From Pampus argenteus (lineage: Eukaryota; Chordata; Actinopteri; Scombriformes; Stromateidae): DNA of 64,000 bases. The first letter of the stretch is position 1, and every line of letters starts with the position of its first letter. The stretch is from the NCBI GenBank assembly GCA_036937835.1, contig CM072866.1, forward strand, positions 18,370,001 through 18,434,000, given 5' to 3'. Position numbers and translations under genes: made by a program. This document shows positions 11,201 to 23,934 of this stretch, piece by piece. The notes under the pieces were generated by a model, which saw only the letters and a list, made by a program, of their open reading frames with translations, had not been told where the DNA came from and did no database searches.

Positions 11201-14200
11201 TGCCTCTTGGTCATGGAATAACCTCCAGATAACACTACAGCTTAATGATTTTATTTGCCTGGAAGAGTTCAAAGCTCTCCCAAAACTGTGTCACTGAAAA
11301 GTGCAACTGCTGTTCTTAAATTGGATTTTGTATAATGTATCTGTTGTCCCTTGTCTGTTTTTAACGAGCTCTGTTTTCATTAATTGTTCCTTGTCTGGCT
11401 CCATTCTGTACTTTCTGTAACCTTGTAAAGGTGTGATATCTTGGGCAGGATACTTAAAAAAAAAAGAGCTTTTAATCTCAGAGGGACTTAATGTTTAAAT
11501 AAAATAAAGTAAAACACTACACTACAGCACTGTGATGTAAGAAGTGTCAAAGTCTGAGCGTTTCTGGCTGGTGACCCAGAGGTCTGAGCAGCTATGCTGT
11601 GGGCCAGACCAGAGGTGTCACTTTTGGCTGTGTGGTGCTGGATAAACGCCTGGGTGTCTGGGCTGGAAAGGAGAAAAGGAGCAAGGAAACACCTACTGAT
11701 GCAATGTTGACCTGTTATTCTATGGTACACCACAAACGAGGCTCATGGTTTTCATGTTTTTCAGATTTTAATGAAGTTCAGTTTAAAATCAAAGACGTTG
11801 TAACATGTAACAGATATCTTCTAATAAGGCTGTTTAATTAATTCATAGCTGGACTGCAGGTATGTTGAGTTTTTTTTAAATCCAAGTAACACACATTTCT
11901 TTAAATATCTAAAATAAACACTGATAAATTCCCATTCTTTAAAATAAACACTGAATACAATAGCTCTAACCACACCTCTTCTTTGCAGTGACATGTAGTA
12001 CATTACATTACATTATTAGTAATTTCCTTACCTGCAGCAGGTTTCCTGAGCGTGGCTCCATGAGTCTGACTTTCCTGTCCTTGCAGGTGGTGGCTAGGAG
12101 GCTGCCGTCCGTATTGAAAGACATGGAGAGGACCACATCTGTGTGGTGGCTGATGGTCCGCACGGGGTTCTTTATCACCTGCTCAGGACAGTCCAGGTTC
12201 CAGATCATTACCTGGAGGAGGAAGAGGAGGAGATGAAGGGGTTTGATTGCAAATAGGGATGATTAAATGTGACTTCAGCTGGACTTAAAGTCTTGAGCCT
12301 TACATGTATTTGTACTCCAGCACAAATTCTTTACAGACCAGAACAGCCATAATTAGAGGGTTATAGTACGACTGTGAACTGGTTAACAAGGCCGCGGCTG
12401 CTGTGAATATCTGTGACCTGTTTGGCTGCATTGTAATACATTATTGTTTACAATATATGTCACAGTATGTACAAAGGTTGCTTCTTGTTATCTTGTCTGG
12501 GTTAGTGTTTGCAACTGTGTATGTTTGTGTCACCTTATAGTCATAGGCGGTACTGAAGAGGATGTTGTTAGCAGTCGGGTGCCACTCGATGAGGCCCACT
12601 CTGCGGCTGTGACCCTGAAGCTCCTTCCAGGGTACTGTTATATTCTTCAGTACACCATGAGGAGGGATGTCCCACACTTTTACCTGTAGACACACACACA
12701 AACCCAAATAAACACACACACACACACGCACAAAACAAAAAAAGGAAAATCTCTGCACAAGCTATGGGTGAAATAAAGCCAATATAGAAACAATTTTAGG
12801 ATGCACAGTCAACTGAATGTGGAAAATAAATGACACAGCCCCAAGACACACACTTTGTAGAAATACTCTTTAAAAGAAGAGTCAAAACCTGTTGAGTCTT
12901 CCTTTCTCTTTCTGTCTTCAGGGATTTGTTCTGAACTGCTCTGCCAAGTCAGAGCTGAGGAATGTAAGGAATGACTTCTAGTTCTTCTTGAAGGCTAAAC
13001 TGAAAGCCAATAAAATTACCTCCTTGCTGCTACATGTTCATGTTCCAGTAAACCGTTTAAAAAAATATATTTTGTGCCTGTGTGTGTGTGTGTGTGTGTG
13101 TGCGTGCGTGCGTACCGTGGCGTCCTCGGAGCAGGAGGCGATGCAGTAGTCGTTGAATGGATTCCATTTGATGTCTAACACGTTGCCTCTGTGGCCTGAT
13201 ACTCGAGGCTGGTGAGGGTCCACTTTACCTGTCTGATGGACAAAAGAAGAATTACAACGCTGAATGTATAAACTAACTAATGTATATTATGGGGTTAATC
13301 TCTCTAATACGGTGTGTTCTCTTGCACTTTATTATATTACTGTGTAAAGTGTATACACAATACTAATCTTTTCTTTTTCTCTATTTTTCTATTTTGCTGC
13401 CTTCCTCATTTGCTTCAGGATTTTTAAGAAGAGGTTATTGTTTAATTGACTACAAGACTTTAATTTCTTATCATTTGCACAGGTTTATTTTATTTTTTTA
13501 CCTTTATTGAATCAAGATCTGTGGATCTCAAAAGAACTAAAACAATGTCTCTAATTTCAGGGAGTCAGGTTTGTCACTACAAGCAACACCTTTCATGTAA
13601 TTTGATCCATTGTTAATAAAAGTTATCAATTAGTACAGCTTTAAAGACAGCCAGCCAGTTGCACAGAGTCCGTCCAATTATCTTTATCTGTACAGGTCGG
13701 GACAAGCCTGCAAGCAGTCAAACAACCCCTGACATTAACATGAAATTACACAAATTATTAGAGACACATGCTCTGGTATTCAACGATCCTGTTCCAAGGA
13801 AGTCTTAGTGGAGATTATATGCCTCAACAAGACTGCTAATTATGTTTTGTACGCACAGAACCTTCCTTCAAATGGCGCACACACACACACCTGCAGGCCA
13901 GATTACTGTGCAGAAAAAGGTGTTTTGGAGCAAATTAATGATTATCTGTCCTTCCAGCAAAACGATCACATGCAGACGTAAGTAGAACATATCATTTCTA
14001 TGGGTGCTTTCTTATATTTATGCATGTTAACTACTTTCTTCAAAGAACAGTAGCTTGTCTGTAAGTGCACACACACACACATACACATAGGTGGGTGAGA
14101 CAGACTTTGAGACAGGATCAGAGGAAGAACGGAGGTTAAAAGATGAGTTATGACATTCCTAAACCCATATGCAATTCCTTTCCATGCCAGGATGGTGGTG

Positions 14201-17200
14201 ATAACTCACCAAGAAAATTTAGAAGATGAAGACAAACATGGAGAGAGGAGAGAGGAGAGAGAGGAGTTCAGTGTGATGAATGGCTCTGCACTAGAGATAG
14301 ATTGAGGGAGCATTACTGTTACTGATAATAACACAAGTGGATGTGATAATATGTATAAATAATGTCTCAGTCAAGCTGAGGTCAGTGAGGGAGATGAGGG
14401 GAAAAAACACACATTTGATGTTTTATTTGTAGTGAATGAGCTGTCAGGGGTTTCCTGGTATTCAGAGATTTGGCTTTTGGCTCCTTGATGTTACACTATT
14501 TATACTCTGAGAGCAGAGCTGTCGTTTCCAGGTCACAGAAAACAAGTTTTTCAAGTCATAATCTGTAATAAACATTGTGGTTTGGTTAGGCGCCTATTCA
14601 AATTTTGAAAGTTTACGACGTTATAATGGAGGTGTATATAAGGGCCATTCCCATGCTCAATTATGTGTCATAAGATATTGAACAATGGTTGGATTGATAC
14701 CATTTGTTACACATATTCGGTGGAAGATTTAACCATTTTTGACCACTCAAGAATTGATAAAAATGGTCATAAATCCCTCCAAAATACCACATTAAGACAC
14801 CAAGACAAACTTTTGACATTTGGATTTATATATTATTCAGATTGAATTCAGAGGATTTCTCCTCTGAATGCCGTAGGTCTCTAGTTTGTTTGTAGTGTGT
14901 TTGTTTGTTTCATGAGGCTGTGTTTATCGTAGAGGCTACAATAGGTCATTTTTTACAGTGAGGTCAAGTTTCAAAAAAATGGTCTCACTACAATGAAATG
15001 GTTACACACTCATTGAATCCACAAGAGTCTCAGCTTTCCAGTCATACATGCAATTCCAACTATTTAGGGACGCCGGCATGCAGAAATATTTAAATACAGC
15101 AATTCTAGAGTCGGCAAAAAAAATAACATTTATACTGCATACAAAAAAACGGTGTGGTTTTTTACCCAAAGGATGTTAGTGTGGGTGTTATTTTGTTTTG
15201 TCTAAACTAATCAGTAGCGAGTGACGCATCTGTCCCACACGTCTCTTTTTCAATCAACGTGGAAGCTGTGGCGGGATGGAAGTGGTAACAGCTCTTACAA
15301 TATGCTGATTTAGCAGTTTGTGATTACTGCAAGTCAACCGTACAAAACCGTAAGACATTTCTGACGCCATTTCTCATTGATATAACACTTTTAAAATAAA
15401 ATGTCCTTTTGGTTGAATGATTATTAAAAATGTGAGGGAATATATTTTTTGTGGTAGATATTATTTCTACAGCTTTTGAGCTTAAGTAATATTATAGATG
15501 TTGTGTTATATCACTGCAACAGTATTGGTGTCATGCACTGATTGTACTTATTTCCCTTCAGAGTATAAATCTGAATCTGCATTTTCAGTGAAAATATTAA
15601 CATATACTACATTAAATGACTGATATTAGTCTGTAAAACCTGAGGTGCAGATACTCACATGATGGACAGGCAGCACCAGGAAGGCCCCTCCTCCGGCACA
15701 CTCAGTGATGACTGCCAGGAAACGTGGGTTGACAGCACAGAAGTTGTTGTCCTGGACGCTGCGTGTGATTGGCACGCCATCATAGCAGCCCTCCTTGGTG
15801 GCGGCCTTACCAAACACATGTCGGAACTTGGAGCTGCGGTACTGAGGACGCCATGTCATCTGGGAGGGAGAGAGAGAGGGAGGGAGGAAAAGTGGAGGTC
15901 AGTCAGGGAGAGTCATCCATCTCTCAGTTATGGTGACGGGGCTTTTTATAGGTGTTGATAATTCCTGCTCCTTTCTCACAAGAAAAGGGAAAGAAAAGGT
16001 ATCAAAATATCAGCAGCATTCACGCTGGAGAAGAAAAATCACTGATACCTATTTATGAGAAAGAACACACTGCTTCGTTATAGTAACAAATAATACATTA
16101 TTAAAACCAAGACTATGATAAAAAGCCATAATGTACTTTTGCACTATGTACTAAGCAGCCTACGCATGCATTAGGATCCCCTGCGTTGTGTTATATCCCT
16201 TTAAGATCAAAGTAGAGTTTCCTCTTTTGTTTTTAATGGTATTTACTGAAGCCTATTTGTTGTTTGTTACTATACTATAAAGACTCTATTCATACACCAC
16301 TATATTCATAAAGTGTAAACAAAGACAAGTTGTAAATGAAAATATTCATGGTCATGATTATGTTTGCCTTACAAGCTGGCTTGTGTGCATAATGTTAGTA
16401 TTAACAAGACTTTGCCATGTTATTTCCTCGATTCATATTTCATTTTTAATATTTCTATTGTTGGGGAGGAGATTGAGGATATTCTCATAATGCAGGAAGT
16501 GAATAAGAAGAGGGGAAAACCAGGAGTGTTTTCTGTAATCCAGGGTCTCTTTTTTTTCATCCACTTTCCTTAAGATAGTCGATGCATATGTCGTTATTGT
16601 GAGACATAAATGGCTCTGGTCCACTGGGACTGAGCCTAAGCAGCCTTCATGTCTGCTCTGCTACTCTGCGTGGCTCTCTGCCTGCTGCTGCATGATCATT
16701 ACTTATGAATAAGGGGTGGAGGACGTTGATGAACAAGATAATAACGCAGAAATGGGCCCAAACATCTACTTACACACACAGAGAGAGAGAGAGAAGTTAA
16801 CTACAGGGGTAATGAACAAAGACAGCTGAGAACCAGGAGGCAGAAACCCGTCACGACCTCAACCGTTGTCCTAGAAATCACAACAACGACTGTGAATCAT
16901 TTTTACTGGGTTATGTTGTCTGCCCGCAGGCCTTTCAGATGAGGGCTAAATAAATAAATACAACCAAGATACAAGCAGAGTGACATCACCACGAGTGCAG
17001 TAGAAACAACAGTGTTCGGTAAGCATGATGCAGGTGTGGCTGCAGCGTTGCTAGCTGGAAGGAAGAAAGAAGAGAAAAAAAGGAGGAGAATCCCAGAGAA
17101 CCAGAAATAGATGTGCAGATATCGTCACTCTTCACAGCTCGGTTTACTCTCCCACTTCTCACCTTCTACCCCCGGGCCGTCAGAGATCACCTAGTGTCGC

Positions 17201-17881
17201 CAAGCTGGAATGTTTCCCGAGCTGGCGAGGAGCCTCATTAACCTGCTCAGGTGTGCAACTCTGTGACCTCCAAACAGTCACATCCATGCAACAACAACTG
17301 AACTTACAGAATTCAGAAGTTGACTAATCAGAAAAATGACCATAACTGAGATGTCAGTACCAGATGTTTCAAATAAGAGCACATCTAGATTAATAAGCAT
17401 CGTATCAACTAATCATTTCAGGTCAACCAGTATCTCTTCACATACACCTTTAACTCACTGCCTTACATTCCTTTGTGGTGGTTCACTGCAAACATGTACG
17501 TGTCGCAATATAAAGCCACACATAGCATGGATTTTCTTGATCATTATCACCCCTTTTTGTGCTTGTAAAAAGAAATTCTGCTCTGCTCTACAATACCTTT
17601 TAAAATTGGTTTTGTTAACTTCTTTATAGGAACTAAATAAAAAAATAAAAAATAAAAAAAAAGGCTGACACACATAAAAGCATGTGAGGATTTCACTGCT
17701 GACCTCACCAAGAGACTTGAGATTTCTACATTTGACCCAAAGTTATGAATCCATCAACCGATGTGTATGCTCATTTGTGTAAGGACTGAATGCAATGCTC
17801 AGTGAGCTACATGCAATTACCAACAGGAGTACATCTGTTTTAATATCATCAGCATTCATGTATTGCTGAGGCTTACAAGAG

Positions 17882-17912
<31 letters not shown>

Positions 17913-20900
17913 GCTTCCAGGACTGAAAGCTAAGACATCTTGTCACTTCTAAAGCAGATTGTAATCAGGCCAGTGGCAGCTTCCTCTCAGCTGTGTGTTG
18001 CAGCAGGTACACAGCAGGCGGCCTGTCTATGCAGAACTGATGACGAAAACACTATTTTGTCTATTTTTATTCTGGCTACTCTTGCAGATCAAAAAGACAG
18101 TCAGGCACGTTCACTGACAGCAGGAAAAAAACAACGCTTATATTCAGTTTTACAGTATGTCTGGCAAAATAAAAACATAAGATGAAGTCTTTTATATTAG
18201 AGGGACATTTATTTTAGTCCGTAACCAGTGAGTCACAGCGGCAGCCGCAATAAGGGGGCTGTAAAAGAGTCGTAAAACTAAACTGAAAACACAGATATAA
18301 CTTAAAAATATATATTTATATATATTGTACATATCTGGTTTGCTTGACCAGAGTTTTTGTGTAGGTTTGTGCTTGTACACGGATGGGCACAGCACAGGTT
18401 CACCTATCCCTCACCTACAGGCTGTCTTTTAAGCACCTCATAACTCATACACTAGCAGCCACTCCTCTCTTTGAGGACTCGGTGCTGGCGGGGTGGGGTG
18501 GGGTGGGGTAGGGGGGTTCAAAGTTTACTCGTAGTGTCAAGATATCGGTTACTTAAGCAACGTTAGGCCCTGAAGCTACAAACAGTGAGAAACTTCATGC
18601 TCAAAATCTGCTAATTCCAAAGCACTCACCGACCTACTATCAATCGCTCCATCTAATTGTCTGCAAGGAACTTGTAGCCTTCTCCCGTTTTATACAATAG
18701 TGACCATGAACCTAATCCTAAAACCTCACTTACCTATAAAAACCCAGCACGCATAGCTGTAATGTTTTGTAAACGCTCAAAGTGAAATTCAAGACGAGGA
18801 ATGTACAGGTGTGAACAGAACATATGTCATATGCACACATGCATTGTGTGTTGGTGTGTGTGTGTGTGTGTGTGTGCGTGTGTGTGCGAGTGGGACACAC
18901 TTCCCTTGGTTTAGACTGTCTGATATCATACACAGATGACAGCTCACAACCTTTGTCTTGTAATAGGATAACAAGCACACTGGTAATCCAAGAGCTGGTT
19001 CATTGCTATAGAGCACACATGTGAATGAGTATGAAAGGATAAGACAGGACACAACAGTGTGTCTGCATGTGTCTGTGTGTATTTAAGTTGCTCTGTTTGC
19101 CTGGAGACTTTAGCTTTGTGCATGTATTTACCTGTGTTACGCAAAATGTAGCCTATTATGACACGTTTATGTAGATAATACATCTACGGGGAACATAAAA
19201 ACAGATCTTTCTGTTTCTGTTTCATCAAAACTACGACATCAGTCGGGCACGTCCACATATATCGCTTGTTTGCTACACATCCACGTTTGTATATTCGGAT
19301 TATCTCAATTAATAGTCCTCGTAGGAATATTGTAGGATGTCTGATGGCCAGGCGGTAGATAATATGAATGAAACAAATAAACTCATGGGAAAATAAGTTC
19401 CACTTTACTGGGGGATTCACATCAAAAGGTTGACAAGATGGCTTGTGTTGGAGTATCAATGAGTCTTTAGTTTGACACTAGCTTTTTCTGTCCCTTCTCT
19501 GGGTGGCAGTTTGTTGGTCTGTATGGTCATTTCTATAGCGGAGCAGTCAACATACTTTAAACAGCCATTTCTTTCAGCTGATTTCAAGGAACAAAACAAG
19601 ACTAGAAAATGCCAACAAGTATCATATAAATAAACAACACTGTGAAAAAAGATTTTGTAAATCAACTATGGTGAGTGGATCAAAACTGACCCAGGAAATC
19701 AGTCTATAAACTGTGATCAGGGCGGCTTATGGACTGCTTTTTAGTAACATCGCCACATTCTGAGTCGGGTATGTAGTTGTTGTTGTTGTCATTACAGGTA
19801 GAAATGTGATAAATGAGAATTGTGATAAACTTAAATGACCTATGACTGCGGGTATAAAGATCAGAATCAGAAATCAAAACGAAACTCAACCTCTATTGAG
19901 GCTTTTTAGTGAGCTGGTATCTCAATAACTTCCTGGTTTCCCACTGAGGATAATACACAATTCCTGCGCTGCATCCATTAGCTAACATCTATACTGTATA
20001 TAATATGCAAGACAATAATATACAAGTCCTGGATGCACTTACACACAGACAGCATTACTATTAACTGGCACATGACAAAAGATACAAACACACTGGGACT
20101 GGGTATAATTCGAGAAACAATATCAAAATCATAAACACTGTTCATGTAAATACCAAAATAATATCTAAAGTTAGAAATGTTTCCTGATTTAGATCAAGAC
20201 ATATCTGATCAAAGTATAAGTCAACAAACCTGATAATACTCAATCACTTTCAATCACCTGATTGGATCTGATAAAGGTTCAATAGTCAGCTCGATCCTGC
20301 TTTTCCACAGTTCAAAAGGACAAAAAGTACTGAATACTCATGCTTTAACTTTACATGAGAAACAGGATACAAATCTTAATGAAAAGACATCAAACGGACT
20401 GTAATTCAAACCACAAGGCACATATTCCAGTGGATGGTAGTGTTTTGAAGGGTAGACGCCACCATAAATAGCCATCTGTGGGCAGAGATGACTTGCCTGG
20501 GACGGTGGATGATGTCATTTTCAATGGTGTGGAACAGCTTTGGTTTCATTTTGACATTTTTTGTCGTCAGTGACAAAAATAGAAAATACTTCCACGCTTA
20601 TGGCAGGGAATGAATGGCTGCATGTCCAAGATGGGCAAAAGACAGTTATCAAAACAAGCGTAAGAGAGCCGCCACGTAAATCTTGTGCTGATGCGAGGAT
20701 CGCTTTTTAAAAGACTACTTCAAATATGCACAGATGCAGGCAATGAGCTGGTTTCTTTTTTTTTTTTTATCTTGTTCAAGCCTGTCACATGAACACACAG
20801 ACACACTCCAGAGTTTGTATACCTGAGGGAAAACACACACACACACACACACACACATACATGGACAGAGAGCAAAAGAGTAAATGATCAATAACAGATA

Positions 20901-23897
20901 GCAATTAACAACTGCAGAGACATGCAGATCAGAGACAGCAGCGCATGAAAGAAATCGACACACAGAGAACACGGAAGAGAAAGAAACACTGTGTGCAGTT
21001 GAGCAAGAGGGAGTGTGTGTGTGTGTGTGTGTGTGTGTAAAGCAAACTGGGAGTTCAGCAACACTCACCCTGACGAGTGAGTCGTCACTGGGCGCAAGAA
21101 TCAGCAGCGGTTTCCTCGGGTGACAAGAAGTTACGTCTTTGTGTTTGAGTGGCAAACCAAAGAAGAAGAAAAAAATCCACTCACCAATTTAAAAAAATAA
21201 AAAAATTAAAGAAAATCATTTGTCTCGTTTTATCTCAAGCACATGGATCAACACTGCTTCTTGGTACACACACAGAAACATGCATACCAACAAACACAAA
21301 CAAACACACACACAAGTCCAAAATCTTACAGTCCTGTCCAAGCAGAGACCTAACAGAGCTCCTCTTCTTTGATGTACACAATCCACACAGACAGACAGTC
21401 AGTCAGTCAGTGGAGACACAGTGTGTGTGTGTCTGTGCAGCATGAAAGCGTGTGTGAACAAGCAGGGGGAGAGAGTGTGTACACTCCCTGAGAGGGGAGG
21501 TGACTACAAGGATATACAGAGAGAGAGAGAGAGAGAGAGCAGCAGGTAATCACACTCCCTCTCTTCCTCTGAATGCCGCTCCCTCTGATCACTCCTCCAC
21601 AGCGTTTGCTCAATCAGGATTCATAACTATCTGTGAAATGAAGAGGACAAGAGGAGGGGAAAACATGTTTCCTCACCCTTGTTGCTCAATAAGAAATTGG
21701 CTTACTTCTCAGATAAGCTGTTTTACTATAGTAGCACGTAGCCAATTAACACACAAATACAGTCTCAGTAATGGAGCAGAGCTGAGCAGCTACAAGATGG
21801 ACAACATTTAAAGAAGGAAACAAAAGGAAACGCTTTGAGATTTAAACCACGTCATCTCAACATCCAATGCAGAATGATGTATGCACAGTTTGACGCTAGA
21901 AGGATGTTTTCACATCCATCTGCTGACAGTGGGAGGTTTCTCTGTGGGCCTAAGAGCATGATGTGTGACATCACAACTAGTTACATACTGGACACAAGCA
22001 GAGTAGTTTTTATATCTTACAAAATCTTTTTGACTTCTTCCATTTCATCCATAAGTTGCACTGAAGTGTAGGCCAGATGTTCTCCACTACACAGACACCA
22101 AATCAATAGTTTCCACTTAATGTCATAAAGACAGACAGTCGCTCTCGGACCATTTGTAGTGTGTGAACTAGGAATCTTAAAGTAAAAGCAAAAAAAATAT
22201 TTGATCATCTCAACTGTTTGGCAGAATGCCTCGTCGTTACAAAACATATTCACTTGTTTCAGCTGGACAGCGGTGGCAAAGCGAAAACATTACATAATGG
22301 CACAATAACCAGAGGCCAGGAGAGGCTGAGCTGACGGGTCGATATGAGGACGGCCGATCAGGGGGGGGCGAAAAAAAAAAACCTGGCTGCTGTCGACTGG
22401 CCTTCACACGGTCAAACAGAGGCGCTGATCAATCGCTGTTATTGCACAAACATACATGGCTGCATGTCAGTTAGTGAAGGAGACAAGTACTCAGATAATG
22501 TATCTAATTAAAAAGGTAGCTCACATCTGCTTTATCAGGTCAGTAAGATGAGCAAATGTTTTCCTTGTAAAATATCTTAATCTGCAGTAGCTGTTGGATA
22601 AATGTACTGTAGTGGGGTAAAAACTACAACATCATATAAAGTAAGTAAAGAGTATAAAGTAAGTAAAGTATGTGCAAGTACATAATTGTATTTGGTGCTT
22701 GAGTAAATGTACCTACTATAAACAATGTGGGAGACACACACACACACACTATTGATAAAGACGGCTACAAATACAAATACATCACCCTCAAATACACAAC
22801 AAAGTCCAACGGTCACACTATCCCTGAGATAAGGAAAGATGTGGGAAGCTGGTTGGCTCATCAAATCCAGGAGTTCACCACAAAAACCTGCTGAGAAAAC
22901 ATTCAATACACACAATGATATGAAGTATTCTACATCTACTGAAAAAACAACTGGTTTGGTCAGAACAGTTTCTGAAATTTACTAGAAAATGCTGAGAAAT
23001 TAGAGGTAATCTGCCCAAACACACACAGATTTTCTGTATTTACTGTATAAGTTGGTATCATTGTGTCATCACAGATATCATCCAAACAGACAGTAGAGTG
23101 ATGAGCCAGTGTCGCCATGCATCTATTCTGCTATCTAACCCAGACAGACAGCTTTGATTTATGACACTTGCTGGCAACTGCTGCACATCCTTTCATCCAG
23201 CTCTCGGCTCTTGATTAAACCTTTTTGAGTTTTTTGAGTGCGTGTCCGACTTGGGGCTAATTATCAATAAGGACAGGGCATGAGTCCTAAAAGCTTGTGT
23301 CTCTTTCCAAAGAGCTCGAACCAGAGGCTTGCTCTCTAATAAGACATCACACAGTCACAGACTAATAGCTAGCTGCTGTGAGAAAAAAAAGACCAGAGCC
23401 TTTGACACTACAGAGGCACCGTGAACTTCCCTTCCTTCACTTTGTCATTTCTGATTAACCGTCTGACTGTGTTTTGACTGTAAAACACCTGGTTTAACTG
23501 TCTAATGCAATCTGGTGTTCCAGTTTGGTGCTTGATCTAAGTGTTTTAACTAAAGGCTTTAAATGGTCAAGTGTACCAACCAACTGAGCAAATAGTGCAG
23601 TCCCATTCAAGTATACACTAAATCGAACAGGTGCAAGTCAATAACTGAACGAGTCATCTGGAGCTAGTGAAGTCCAGTGTACACAGAAAAACTACAGATT
23701 CATTTACACAAGGAGAGCAAATACATTAGACTGGTTAGGGTAATACCTTTATAGGTACATGAGCAGAACTTACCTAAGCAAAGCAAAGTCAACCTTCTCT
23801 CATAAATTTGCATGTTGTTTAATTCTCCGGTTTTGGTGCTTTTCTAAGCAAATGAGGAGCTACACCTCCTCGAACTCACATGTAACTAACGACTCTG

Positions 23898-23934
<37 letters not shown>

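Noticed and set aside
20715..21155. 146-codon minus-strand open frame
   Set aside because: It runs through AC and GT microsatellites giving His-Thr and Val-Cys runs, and its apparent start is TTG, not ATG.
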